The position numbers and the translations under genes are program-made. The notes beneath the pieces were generated by a model. The model was not told the origin of the DNA, searched no databases, and worked only from the letters and a program-made list of their open reading frames with translations. DNA of 64,000 bases from Saccharothrix obliqua (GTDB lineage Bacteria; Actinomycetota; Actinomycetes; Mycobacteriales; Pseudonocardiaceae): contig NZ_JAHXGQ010000005.1 in assembly GCF_019375475.1 (NCBI RefSeq), forward strand, positions 248,001 through 312,000. Direction: 5' to 3'. This document shows positions 27,232 to 34,325 of the stretch, piece by piece. The stretch's first letter is position 1; every line of letters begins with the position of its first letter.

Positions 27232-27354
27232 GTGGACACGACCCCTAGGCCGTACCAGCGGCCGGTGCTGGTGAGGGCGGGCAGGTTCGGCAGCGAGACC
27301 CTGGGCTACGACGGGCCTCGGCGGGACTGGCGACGGCGTCGTCCTCGCTTCTGA
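27232..27354 (+). CDS. Lasso peptide precursor 1
   Basis: A 40-residue precursor. The 24-residue leader has Tyr8, Pro11, Leu13, Gly17, Phe19 and Thr23, matching the lasso leader pattern YxxPxLxxxGxFxxxT that RRE proteins recognise. Thr is at the penultimate leader position. The predicted core is GYDGPRRDWRRRRPRF, with Gly1 and Asp8 giving an eight-residue ring and an eight-residue basic tail. The start is GTG with AGAGGAGG before it. It is followed by its own terminator hairpin. Core boundaries are inferred; Asp3 is a less likely acceptor because only Asp8 is shared by all four. Confidence 0.88.
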   Translation: MDTTPRPYQRPVLVRAGRFGSETLGYDGPRRDWRRRRPRF

Positions 27355-27367
27355 GGCTCGGAGACCC

Positions 27368-27406
27368 CCGGTGCCCCCGTTGCCGAACCGGCGGCGGGGG
27401 CACCGG
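27368..27406. terminator. Hairpin after precursor 1
   Basis: CCGGTGCCCCCG (27368-27379) and CGGGGGCACCGG (27395-27406) form a perfect 12-bp stem with a 15-nt loop, 14 bp after the precursor stop. It should end or attenuate transcription of cassette 1. Confidence 0.7.
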
Positions 27407-27492
27407 TGTGGTGTGGGCACGATCGGCGGATGTGGGCGGACCTGCGGGTGAATCGGGTTCGTGGGGTCGGGTTCGGCGGGGATGATTGCGGA

Positions 27493-27512
27493 GCGTGCCG
27501 CGCGTGGCACGC
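27493..27512. promoter_or_regulatory. Conserved palindrome upstream of precursor 2
   Basis: GCGTGCC and GGCACGC are perfect 7-bp arms around GCGCGT. The element ends 23 nt before the GTG start, as in the other cassettes. Confidence 0.6.
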
Positions 27513-27535
27513 ACCGTAGTCGGAGGAGGTTGATC

Positions 27536-27652
27536 GTGGACACGACCCCTAGGCCGTACCAGCGGCCGATTCTGGTGAAGGCGGGCGCCTTCGGCAAGGA
27601 CACCCTGGGCGGACGTGGGCGGGGGCGTGACTGGCGCCGCTCGCGCTTCTGA
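27536..27652 (+). CDS. Lasso peptide precursor 2
   Basis: A 38-residue precursor with the same 24-residue leader layout (Tyr8, Pro11, Leu13, Gly17, Phe19, Thr23). The predicted core is GGRGRGRDWRRSRF, 14 residues: Gly1, ring to Asp8, then Trp9 and a short basic tail. The ring is almost only glycine and arginine. The start is GTG with CGGAGGAGG before it. It is followed by a terminator hairpin, so it should be made as its own small transcript. It is the shortest core of the four. Confidence 0.87.
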   Translation: MDTTPRPYQRPILVKAGAFGKDTLGGRGRGRDWRRSRF

Positions 27653-27680
27653 GACGTCGGGATTCGCGGATCAGTTGGCC

Positions 27681-27720
27681 CGGTGCCCCCGTCGCCGAAC
27701 ACCCGGCGGCGGGGGCACCG
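27681..27720. terminator. Hairpin after precursor 2
   Basis: CGGTGCCCCCG (27681-27691) and CGGGGGCACCG (27710-27720) form a perfect 11-bp stem with an 18-nt loop. Same kind as the hairpins after precursors 1 and 3. Confidence 0.7.
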
Positions 27721-27816
27721 ATGTGGTGTGGGCACGATCGGCGGACGTGGCCGGACCTGCGGGTGAATCGGGTCGGTGGGTCTGGCGGGGCGCGACTCCG
27801 CGGAGATGATTGCTGT

Positions 27817-27836
27817 GTGTGTCATTCGAGACACGC
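27817..27836. promoter_or_regulatory. Conserved palindrome upstream of precursor 3
   Basis: GTGTGTC and GACACGC pair over 7 positions (one G-U) around ATTCGA, ending 23 nt before the ATG. The sixth pair is T-A here but C-G in the other three cassettes, a compensatory change. Confidence 0.6.
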
Positions 27837-27859
27837 CCCGTAGTCAGAGGAGGTTGAGC

Positions 27860-27979
27860 ATGGACACGACCAAGCGGCCGTACCAGCGGCCCGTGCTGGT
27901 GAAGGCGGGCGAGTTCGGCAAGGACACCCTGGGCCGCGGCCCGTGGGGGCGCGACTACCGGCGGCGTCGCACCCACTGA
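27860..27979 (+). CDS. Lasso peptide precursor 3
   Basis: A 39-residue precursor with the shared leader (Lys5 replaces Pro5). The predicted core is GRGPWGRDYRRRRTH, 15 residues: Gly1, ring to Asp8, Tyr9, four arginines and a Thr-His end that differs from the RF end of the other three. The start is ATG with AGAGGAGG. A shorter terminator hairpin follows. It belongs with precursor 4 by its upstream spacing and ATG start. Confidence 0.87.
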   Translation: MDTTKRPYQRPVLVKAGEFGKDTLGRGPWGRDYRRRRTH

Positions 27980-27990
27980 GACGCCCGGGA

Positions 27991-28022
27991 CGCCCCCGTC
28001 GCCGAACACGGCGGCGGGGGCG
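27991..28022. terminator. Hairpin after precursor 3
   Basis: CGCCCCCG (27991-27998) and CGGGGGCG (28015-28022) form an 8-bp stem, 11 bp after the stop. It is weaker than the hairpins after precursors 1 and 2. Confidence 0.6.
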
Positions 28023-28144
28023 CTGTGTTGGGAACCGCCGGTGGAGCGCACTGGTGCGGGCACGATCGGCGGACGTGGCCGGACCTGCGGGTGAATCGGG
28101 TCGGCGGGTCTGGCGGAGCGCGACTCCGCGAGGTTCATTGCGGA

Positions 28145-28164
28145 GTGTGCCTCTTAGGGCACGC
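28145..28164. promoter_or_regulatory. Conserved palindrome upstream of precursor 4
   Basis: GTGTGCC and GGCACGC pair over 7 positions (one G-U) around TCTTAG, ending 23 nt before the ATG of precursor 4. Confidence 0.6.
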
Positions 28165-28187
28165 ATCGTAGTCAGAGGAGGTTGACC

Positions 28188-28310
28188 ATGGACACGACCC
28201 CTCGGCCGTACCAGCGGCCGGTGCTGGTGAAGGCGGGCGAGTTCGGCAACGACACCCTGGGACCACGCGGTCCCCGGCCCGACTTCCGCCGTCGTCGTCC
28301 CCGCTTCTGA
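28188..28310 (+). CDS. Lasso peptide precursor 4
   Basis: A 40-residue precursor with the shared leader. The predicted core is GPRGPRPDFRRRRPRF, 16 residues: Gly1, a proline-rich ring to Asp8, Phe9 and the same RRRRPRF tail as precursor 1 after the aromatic. The start is ATG with AGAGGAGG. Unlike the other three it has no hairpin after the stop. The cyclase ATG follows after 9 bp, so this cassette carries transcription into the cyclase gene. Confidence 0.88.
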   Translation: MDTTPRPYQRPVLVKAGEFGNDTLGPRGPRPDFRRRRPRF

Positions 28311-28319
28311 GCCGCCGGG

Positions 28320-30155
28320 ATGCGTGGATTCCTCGTATTCCCCGATGCGCCCGCCGCCGAGCACCTGGCGGCGGGCGCGCCGGGTGGTGTGGTGGCGGTC
28401 CGGCACCGGTCGGGCAGGCCGTGGCTGGTGACGTGGGGCACGCCGGAACCGGTGGTGTCGGCCCACGCCGGCGAGGCGGCGCTGGTGGTGGTCGGGTTCT
28501 GCCCGGTGACGGCCGCGCGGCTGACCGAGCTGGCCCGCGGGGTGCGGTCGGTCGGTGACGTCGACCGGGTCGCCCACGCGTTGCCGGGCAGCGCGCACCT
28601 GATCGCCGCGGTCGACGGGCACGTCCGGGTGCAGGGCACGCTGGCCGGGTTGCGCCGGGTGCTGCACACGCGGGCCGCGGAGGACGTGCCGGTGGCGGGC
28701 GACCGGGCGGACCTGCTGGCCTCGCTCACCGGCGCGGGCGTCGACACCGAGGCGTTGGCGGTCCGGGTGGTGTGCGGCGACAGCGTGCCCGCCCCGCTGG
28801 GCGAGCAGAGCATGTGGCGACGCGTGACGGCGGTGCCGCCCGGCCACTACGTCGTGCTGGGCAGGCGGACCTCGCGGGTGGTGCGCTGGTGGACCCCGCC
28901 CGACCCCGAACTGCCCCTGGCGGCCGGCGCGGCGGTGGTCCGCGACGCCCTGGTGGGTGCGATGGCCGTGCGACCCGGCCGGCTCAGCGCGGACCTGTCC
29001 GGCGGGCTGGACTCCACCTCGCTGTGCTTCCTGGCCGCCCACCACCAGGCCCCCGACCTGCTGACGGTGCGCGTCGCCGTGGACGGCCCGGAGGAAGGCG
29101 ACCCGTTCTTCGCCGCACACGCCCGGCGTGCCCTGCCGGACGCGCGGCACCTGGTGCTGGACCCGGCCGAGCTGCCGGCCCTCCACACCGACCCGGGCCG
29201 CGCCATCGACAGCGACCACCCCACCGCCTGCTCCCGCACCGACGCCCAGCAACGCCACATCTCCCGCCTGCTGGCCGACCGCGGCTACCACCACCACCTG
29301 ACCGGCAACGGCGGCGACGAGCTGTTCCTGCCACCGCACGGCTACCTCACGGGCCTGCCGCGCCACCGACCGCTGGAGGCGTTGCGCCACATCCGCGCCC
29401 AGCGGGCGCTGAGTCACTGGCCGTTGGTCGCCACCGCGCGCGGCCTGGTCCGGCGGGGCACGCTGCGCGACTGGTGGAAGGCCCAGGCCGACGAGCTGAC
29501 CGGACCGCCGGTGCCCGACCGCGAACCCGACCTCGGCTGGGGCCTGGACCCCCTGCGGGCCGGCACGTGCGCCACGCCCGAGGCCATCGCGACCACCCGC
29601 GCGGCGCTGCGCCGGACCGCGCGGCAGGTCACGCCCCTGGCCGCCGACCCCGGTCAGCACCAGGCCCTGCTGGCCATCCGCTCCACGGCGCCGGGCTACC
29701 ACCAGCTCGCCGCCCTGTACGCCGAGCAGGGCGTGTTCCTCGACCTGCCCTACCTGGACGACGCCGTGGTCGTCGCCGTGTCGGCGGTCCAGCTCCACCA
29801 GCGCTCGACCCCGTGGCGCTACAAGCAACTGCTCGGCGAGGCGATGCGCGGCATCATGCCCGAGGTCATCCGCAACCGCGGCAGCAAGGACGACTTCAGC
29901 GGCGAAGCCATCAGCGGCCTGCACCACAACATGTCCGTCATCCGGGACCTGTTCACCCGCTCCACCCTGGTCGAGCACGGTCTCGTCGACGCGAAGCGGC
30001 TCCAGCGGCTGATCGACATCGCCCCGCTCGACGCCACCGCCCACATCGCCCTGGAAGACCTCATCGCCTGCGAGACCTGGCTCGTCGACGCCGCGGCCCG
30101 GTCCGCCCGGCCCCGCGTCAGCCCATCAGGGGCAGTCGGCGGGTCAGGCGCGTGA
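28320..30155 (+). CDS. Lasso peptide macrolactam synthetase (asparagine synthetase-like cyclase, C protein)
   Basis: A 611-residue ATP-dependent enzyme expected to adenylate the Asp8 side chain and close the Gly1-Asp8 ring around the tail. The N-terminal half resembles the glutaminase domain but begins MRGFLV, so the catalytic Cys2 of true asparagine synthetase is absent. The synthetase half has the pyrophosphate loop LSGGLDSTS (residues about 226-234) and GNGGDELFLPP near 330. Size and layout fit actinobacterial lasso C proteins. The start is 9 bp after precursor 4. Its last 38 bp overlap the convergent DUF2000 gene. B1, B2 and export genes are not adjacent. Confidence 0.88.
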   Translation: MRGFLVFPDAPAAEHLAAGAPGGVVAVRHRSGRPWLVTWGTPEPVVSAHAGEAALVVVGFCPVTAARLTELARGVRSVGDVDRVAHALPGSAHLIAAVDGHVRVQGTLAGLRRVLHTRAAEDVPVAGDRADLLASLTGAGVDTEALAVRVVCGDSVPAPLGEQSMWRRVTAVPPGHYVVLGRRTSRVVRWWTPPDPELPLAAGAAVVRDALVGAMAVRPGRLSADLSGGLDSTSLCFLAAHHQAPDLLTVRVAVDGPEEGDPFFAAHARRALPDARHLVLDPAELPALHTDPGRAIDSDHPTACSRTDAQQRHISRLLADRGYHHHLTGNGGDELFLPPHGYLTGLPRHRPLEALRHIRAQRALSHWPLVATARGLVRRGTLRDWWKAQADELTGPPVPDREPDLGWGLDPLRAGTCATPEAIATTRAALRRTARQVTPLAADPGQHQALLAIRSTAPGYHQLAALYAEQGVFLDLPYLDDAVVVAVSAVQLHQRSTPWRYKQLLGEAMRGIMPEVIRNRGSKDDFSGEAISGLHHNMSVIRDLFTRSTLVEHGLVDAKRLQRLIDIAPLDATAHIALEDLIACETWLVDAAARSARPRVSPSGAVGGSGA

Positions 30156-30510
30156 CGACCTCGCGCGGCCCGTGGAGGGCGACCGCCACGAAGTCCGGGT
30201 CGGCGGTGGCGGCCAGGTCGCGGAGGTAGGCGTCGTAGGCGCGGGCGCGGCGGGCGACCTCGGTGAAGCCGACGGCCGTCACGCCGTCCGCCCGGTGCAG
30301 CGCCTTCAGCTCCTCGGCGGGCGCGGTGAGGACGGGCACCGGGTGGTCGGTGATGGCGGCGTGCGGTGTGCCGTCGGCGTCCGCGCCGTCGGTGCCGAGG
30401 ATGTCCGGCAGCCGCGCGCCCAGGCTCAGGCCCAGGACGACGGCCGCGTTGGCGGCGAGGTTCGGCGGCAGGTCGGCACGCAGGACGAGGGTGATCTTGG
30501 TCGACAGCAC
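30118..30510 (-). CDS. DUF2000 family protein
   Basis: A 130-residue protein of the DUF2000 family, a small alpha/beta fold of unknown function. Diagnostic parts are KITLVLRADLPPNLAANAAVV at the start (residues 5-24 shown as KITLVLRADLPPNLAAN) and LGARLPDILG. It is divergent from the Lrp/AsnC gene, a pairing common in bacteria, so Lrp probably controls it. It converges on the lasso cyclase with a 38-bp overlap. I considered a lasso role and see none: it lacks the Cys-His-Asp triad of lasso leader peptidases. The start is GTG. Confidence 0.8.
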   Translation of the reverse strand: MLSTKITLVLRADLPPNLAANAAVVLGLSLGARLPDILGTDGADADGTPHAAITDHPVPVLTAPAEELKALHRADGVTAVGFTEVARRARAYDAYLRDLAATADPDFVAVALHGPREVVTRLTRRLPLMG

Positions 30511-30619
30511 GGTTCGGTCCGTTCATCCGGTCGGTGAGACGCGGCTGAAGCTAGCGTCGTGCGTGGTGGTGCGGGGTCGCTGCCGAACTTCGTTCGACGG
30601 CTCCTGGCATGATCACGCC

Positions 30620-31078
30620 GTGGACGAACTTGATTCGGCGATCGTCGCCCATCTCCAGGCGGATGCCCGGCTGACCAACCGCGAACTGGCCAGGCGGCTG
30701 GGCGTCGCGCCGTCCACGGCGCTGGAGCGCGTGCGGCTGCTGCGCGAGCGGGGCGTCATCCGCGGCTACCACGCGGACATCGACCTGGCCGCGTTGAACC
30801 GGCCCGTGGAGGCGTTCGTGGCGTGCCGCGTCCGCCCCCTCAGCCGCGCCGTCATCGACAACTTCAAGGCGGCCCTCAACAGCCTGCCGGAGGTGCTGGC
30901 CTCGTACGTGTGCGCGGGCGACGACGACTTCATCCTCCACGTCGCCGTGCCCGACCTCGAACGCCTCCACGAGTTCCTGATCGACCGCCTCAGCGAGCGC
31001 CGCGAGGTGCTGGGCTTCCGCAGCTCCATCATCTTCGAAAGCACCCGCAAGCCGGTGTTCGCCGAGCTGCCCTCCTGA
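30620..31078 (+). CDS. Lrp/AsnC-family transcriptional regulator
   Basis: A 152-residue regulator. The N-terminal HTH (DSAIVAHLQADARLTNRELA, then RRLGVAPSTALERVRLL) is followed by an RAM effector domain (AFVACRVRPLSRAVIDNFK to the end). Lrp-type proteins form octamers that sense amino acids. It is divergent from DUF2000 with about 110 bp between, the likely control region for both. The start is GTG 30620. Its other targets cannot be seen; an effect on the nearby lasso genes is possible but unsupported. Confidence 0.88.
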   Translation: MDELDSAIVAHLQADARLTNRELARRLGVAPSTALERVRLLRERGVIRGYHADIDLAALNRPVEAFVACRVRPLSRAVIDNFKAALNSLPEVLASYVCAGDDDFILHVAVPDLERLHEFLIDRLSERREVLGFRSSIIFESTRKPVFAELPS

Positions 31079-31081
31079 CGG

Positions 31082-32221
31082 TCAGGAGGTGCGCAGCCGC
31101 GTGTTGAGCCGGGCGGCCCGGCGGGTCAGGTGGTCCCGCTCGGCCAGGGTGGTCGCCTTGTGGGCCGCCTCGGCGTACCGGTCGGCCGCCGTCGCCAGGT
31201 CGCCGGCCCGCTCGTGGAGGTACGCCACCGCCGCGGTGTGCCGGGGCAGCGAGTCGTCCAGTTCCGCGAGCGCCGCCAGCCCCGCCCGCGGCCCGTCCGC
31301 CTCGCCCACGGCCACCGCCCGGTTGAGCCGCACGACCGGGCTGCCGGTCAGGCGCGCGAGTTCGTCGTACCACTCGACGACCTGCACCCAGTCGGTCTCC
31401 CCGGCGGTGCGCGCGTCGGCGTGCAGCGCGGCGATGGCGGCCTGCGCCTGGAACTCGCCCAGCCGGTCGCGGGCCAGCGCCGCCTGGAGCACCCGGACGC
31501 CCTCCGCGATCGCGTCGGTGTCCCACCGGCCGCGGTCCTGCTCGGCGAGCGGCACCAGGCCGCCGTCGGGCGTGGTGCGCGCCGCGCGGCGCGCGTGGTG
31601 GAGCAGCATGAGCGCGAGCAGCCCCGCCACCTCCGGGTGGTCGACCGCGGCGGCGAGCTGCCGGGTGAGCCGGATCGCCTCCTCCGCCAGGTCGACGTCA
31701 CCGGAGTAGCCCTCGTTGAACACCAGGTAGAGGACGCGCAGCACGGTGGCGACGTCACCGGGCTGGTCGAACCGCACGCCGGACACGGTGCGCTTGGCGC
31801 GGCTGATGCGCTGCGCCATCGTCGCCTCGGGCACCAGGTAGGCCCGTGCGATCTGACGGGTGGTCAGCCCGCCCACGGCACGCAGCGTGAGCGCGACCGC
31901 GGACGACGGCGTCAGCGACGGGTGGGCGCACAGGAAGTAGAGCTGGAGCGTGTCGTCCACCGCGGGCACCGGACCGGGCTCCGGCTCCACGACGGCCTCC
32001 CGCCGGCGGCGGGAGGCGTCCGCGCGGGTCGCGTCGAGGAACCGCCGCCAGGCCACGGTGACGAGCCAGCCCTTCGGGTCCCGCGGCAGCTCGTCCGGCC
32101 AGGTGCGCAACGCCTCCACCAGCGCGTCCTGCACGGCGTCCTCGGCCGCCGCGAAATCGGCGCCGCGGCGGACGAGGGCGGCCAGGACGCCCGGCGTGAG
32201 GCTCCGCAGGAGGGTGTTCAC
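31082..32221 (-). CDS. ECF42-type RNA polymerase sigma factor with C-terminal extension (DUF6596)
   Basis: A 379-residue sigma factor. Region 2 has FAAAEDAVQDALVEALRTWP and WLVTVAWRRFLDATR. Region 4 has LTTRQIARAYLVPEATMAQRI. A helical, TPR-like C-terminal extension of about 200 residues is typical of the ECF42 group. These sigma factors lack an anti-sigma factor and pair with a YCII/DGPF protein, which is what is found here. The GTG start overlaps the YCII stop (GTGA), so the two are coupled. Targets are unknown. Confidence 0.88.
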   Translation of the reverse strand: MNTLLRSLTPGVLAALVRRGADFAAAEDAVQDALVEALRTWPDELPRDPKGWLVTVAWRRFLDATRADASRRRREAVVEPEPGPVPAVDDTLQLYFLCAHPSLTPSSAVALTLRAVGGLTTRQIARAYLVPEATMAQRISRAKRTVSGVRFDQPGDVATVLRVLYLVFNEGYSGDVDLAEEAIRLTRQLAAAVDHPEVAGLLALMLLHHARRAARTTPDGGLVPLAEQDRGRWDTDAIAEGVRVLQAALARDRLGEFQAQAAIAALHADARTAGETDWVQVVEWYDELARLTGSPVVRLNRAVAVGEADGPRAGLAALAELDDSLPRHTAAVAYLHERAGDLATAADRYAEAAHKATTLAERDHLTRRAARLNTRLRTS

Positions 32222-32625
32222 TCGGTGATGGTGGGCGGCTCGGCCAGGAACGGGCGCAGCTCCAGCCACTCGTGGATCGGCCGCCCGCCCGCGCCCGGCG
32301 CGGCCGAGAGCTGCCCGGCCAGCTCGACGGCCCGCTCGTGGCTGTCGACGTCGATCACCATCCAGCCCGCGATGAGGTCCTTGGTCTCGGGGAACGGGCC
32401 GTCGGTGATCGGCGGCCTGCCCTCGCCGTCGTACCGGACGTACAGGCCCTCCGGCGCGACCGCCTGCGCGTCGACGAACTCGCCGGTCTCCTCCAGCCGC
32501 GCGGCGAAGTCGAGCATGAACTTGATGTGGGCGTTGACCTCCTCCGGCGTCCACCGCTCCATCGGCACGTCGTTCACGGCGGCCGGCGCGCCGCGGTAGT
32601 GCTTGAGCAACAGGTACTTCGCCAT
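32218..32625 (-). CDS. YCII (DGPF-domain) protein
   Basis: A 135-residue YciI-like protein. It starts MAKYLLLKHYRG and carries the family motif TDGPFPETKDLIAGW near residue 80. YCII proteins are small dimers; DGPF-type members are partners of ECF42 sigma factors and may act as their targets or signal-sensing subunits. The start follows a GAGGA ribosome site. Translational overlap with the sigma gene confirms the pairing. Confidence 0.88.
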   Translation of the reverse strand: MAKYLLLKHYRGAPAAVNDVPMERWTPEEVNAHIKFMLDFAARLEETGEFVDAQAVAPEGLYVRYDGEGRPPITDGPFPETKDLIAGWMVIDVDSHERAVELAGQLSAAPGAGGRPIHEWLELRPFLAEPPTITE

Positions 32626-32729
32626 CGTGGTCCTCCTCGGTGCGGTGCGACCGCTGTCGTCGCGGTCAACCAGGGGACGGAGCCGGTCACGGGTTCTCGA
32701 CATCGCCGCCGGGGTTTTCCGGGAAGGCG

Positions 32730-34301
32730 CTACCGCCAGGACGGGAGCCAGTGCTGGGCCTCCCACATCTCCGGTGTGATCGGTACGCCGTTGAGGACCG
32801 GCCACAGCCACACGAAGTTCGCCACCACGAGACCCACGTAGAGGGCCACGACCAGCAACCCGGTGCCGCGGCGCTCCTTGCCCGCCGACGCCTTCCCGAG
32901 GATGTCGCCCAGCGCCAGCGTGATGCCCAGGACCAGGAACGGCGCCATCGGCATCGCGTAGAAGAAGTACATCTGCCGGTCCACGTTCACGAACCACGGC
33001 AGCAGGCCGGCGGCGTAGCCGACGAGCACGGCGGTGTACCGCCAGTCCAGGTGGGCGATGGACCGCCACACCGCCCAGCCCAGCACGGGGAACGCGAGCC
33101 ACCACATCGCGGGCGTGCCGACGAGCATGATCGCGCCCACGCACGACGCCGCGCCGCAGCCGGTCACCGAGCCCTCGTAGTAGTAGAGCATCGGCCGCAG
33201 GCCCATGGGCCACGTCCACGGCTTCGACTCCCACGGGTGCCGGTTCGTCTCGGACGTCACGAGGTTGTTGTGGAACTCCAGCACGTTGCCGCTGTAGTAC
33301 CAGAGCGCCCGCAGCGGCGTCGGGACCCAGGAGTCGTCCGGGATCTTCTGGCCCACCACGTGCCGGTCGATCGCCGTCTCGCTGGCGAACCACGACCACC
33401 AGGTGGCCAGGTAGGTCAGCAGCGGGAGCACCACCAGCGCGAACAGCGACGGCAGCACGTCACGCAGGATCGCGCCCACCCACGGCCGCGCCACGCCCGC
33501 CGTCCGCCGCGCCGTCGCCGTGGACAGCACCAGCAGCAGCCCGAAGAACGGGATGTACCAGGCGCCGGACCACTTCACGCCGCACGCGAGGCCGATCGCG
33601 ACACCGGCGCCGAACCGCCACCAGCGGAAGCCCAGCGACGGCCCGTACACCGAGTTGTTCACCCAGCCCTCGCGCACGGCGACCGCCAGCCGGGCCCGCA
33701 TCTGGTCCCGGTCCACCACCAGGCACGCGAACGCCACCACCACGAACAGCGTGACGAAGGCGTCCAGCATCCCCATCCGGGTCTGCACGTGGTTCAGGCC
33801 GTCCGCGATCATCAGCACGCCCGCGATGGCCCCGAGCAGGTCGGACCGGGTCAACCGGCGCGCGATGCGGACCACCAGCAGGATCACGATCGTCCCGGCC
33901 AGCGCCGACGCGAACCGCCAGCCCAGGCCGTCGTAGCCGAACAGCCACTGGCCGATGGCGATGAGCTGCTTGCCCAGCGGCGGGTGGACGATCAGCTCGT
34001 AGCCGGGGTTGTCCTCGTACCCGCCGTTGCGCAGCGCCTGCGCCGCCTGGGGCACGTAGTGCTTCTCGTCGAAGAGAGGGGTGCCCTTGTCGGTCGGGAA
34101 CCCCAGGTTCCAGAACCGCACCACGCCGCCGATCAACGCCACGGCGAGCGTCACCAGCCACCCGCGCAGCGCGCTGCTGAGCGGGCCGGGTTCGAGCTGC
34201 TTGGCCCGCTGCTCGCGGTCGTTGCCCGGGGGCGGGCTGGTCGGGGGCAGCTCCCCGACGTCGACCACGTCGTCTGCGGACTGCGGTGCGATCAGGCTCA
34301 C
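32730..34301 (-). CDS. Protein O-mannosyltransferase (PMT family)
   Basis: A 523-residue polytopic membrane glycosyltransferase of the GT39 fold that transfers mannose from a polyprenyl phosphate to secreted proteins. The first loop has the catalytic acidic pair in LFDEKHYVPQAAQ near residue 78, and IVHPPLGKQLIAIG follows. About eleven helices are visible. It corresponds to M. tuberculosis Rv1002c, which lies divergent from rsmI (Rv1003) as here. Secreted targets may include the rpfB product nearby; that is inference. The start is GTG. Confidence 0.92.
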   Translation of the reverse strand: MSLIAPQSADDVVDVGELPPTSPPPGNDREQRAKQLEPGPLSSALRGWLVTLAVALIGGVVRFWNLGFPTDKGTPLFDEKHYVPQAAQALRNGGYEDNPGYELIVHPPLGKQLIAIGQWLFGYDGLGWRFASALAGTIVILLVVRIARRLTRSDLLGAIAGVLMIADGLNHVQTRMGMLDAFVTLFVVVAFACLVVDRDQMRARLAVAVREGWVNNSVYGPSLGFRWWRFGAGVAIGLACGVKWSGAWYIPFFGLLLVLSTATARRTAGVARPWVGAILRDVLPSLFALVVLPLLTYLATWWSWFASETAIDRHVVGQKIPDDSWVPTPLRALWYYSGNVLEFHNNLVTSETNRHPWESKPWTWPMGLRPMLYYYEGSVTGCGAASCVGAIMLVGTPAMWWLAFPVLGWAVWRSIAHLDWRYTAVLVGYAAGLLPWFVNVDRQMYFFYAMPMAPFLVLGITLALGDILGKASAGKERRGTGLLVVALYVGLVVANFVWLWPVLNGVPITPEMWEAQHWLPSWR

Positions 34302-34325
34302 GCGCCCGATCGTAGGGTGAAGGGT

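Larger units (their letters stand above)
27106..28187 (+). repeat. Four tandem cassettes carrying the lasso precursors (about 300-330 bp each)
   Basis: Each cassette begins with GGGCACGATCGGCGGA (27111, 27415, 27730, 28058). A conserved block with CCTGCGGGTGAATCGGGT follows, then a palindrome, an AGAGGAGG or CGGAGGAGG ribosome site, and a precursor gene. The conserved start lies 121 bp before the first two precursors and 130 bp before the last two. The last two also share a CGCGACTCCGCG word. This shows two sub-types, as if a pair was duplicated. The block probably contains one promoter per precursor. Confidence 0.85.

Noticed and set aside
27106..28187. CRISPR-like or simple non-coding repeat array
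   Set aside because: Units are 300-330 bp, each has a ribosome site and a conserved small gene, and no cas genes are present.
28320..30155. True asparagine synthetase
   Set aside because: Residue 2 is Arg, so the glutaminase Cys2 is missing, and the gene directly follows lasso-type precursors.
30118..30510. Candidate lasso leader peptidase (B2) next to the cyclase
   Set aside because: The protein matches DUF2000 and lacks the Cys-His-Asp triad of transglutaminase-like B2 proteins. It is also convergent to the cyclase and paired with Lrp.
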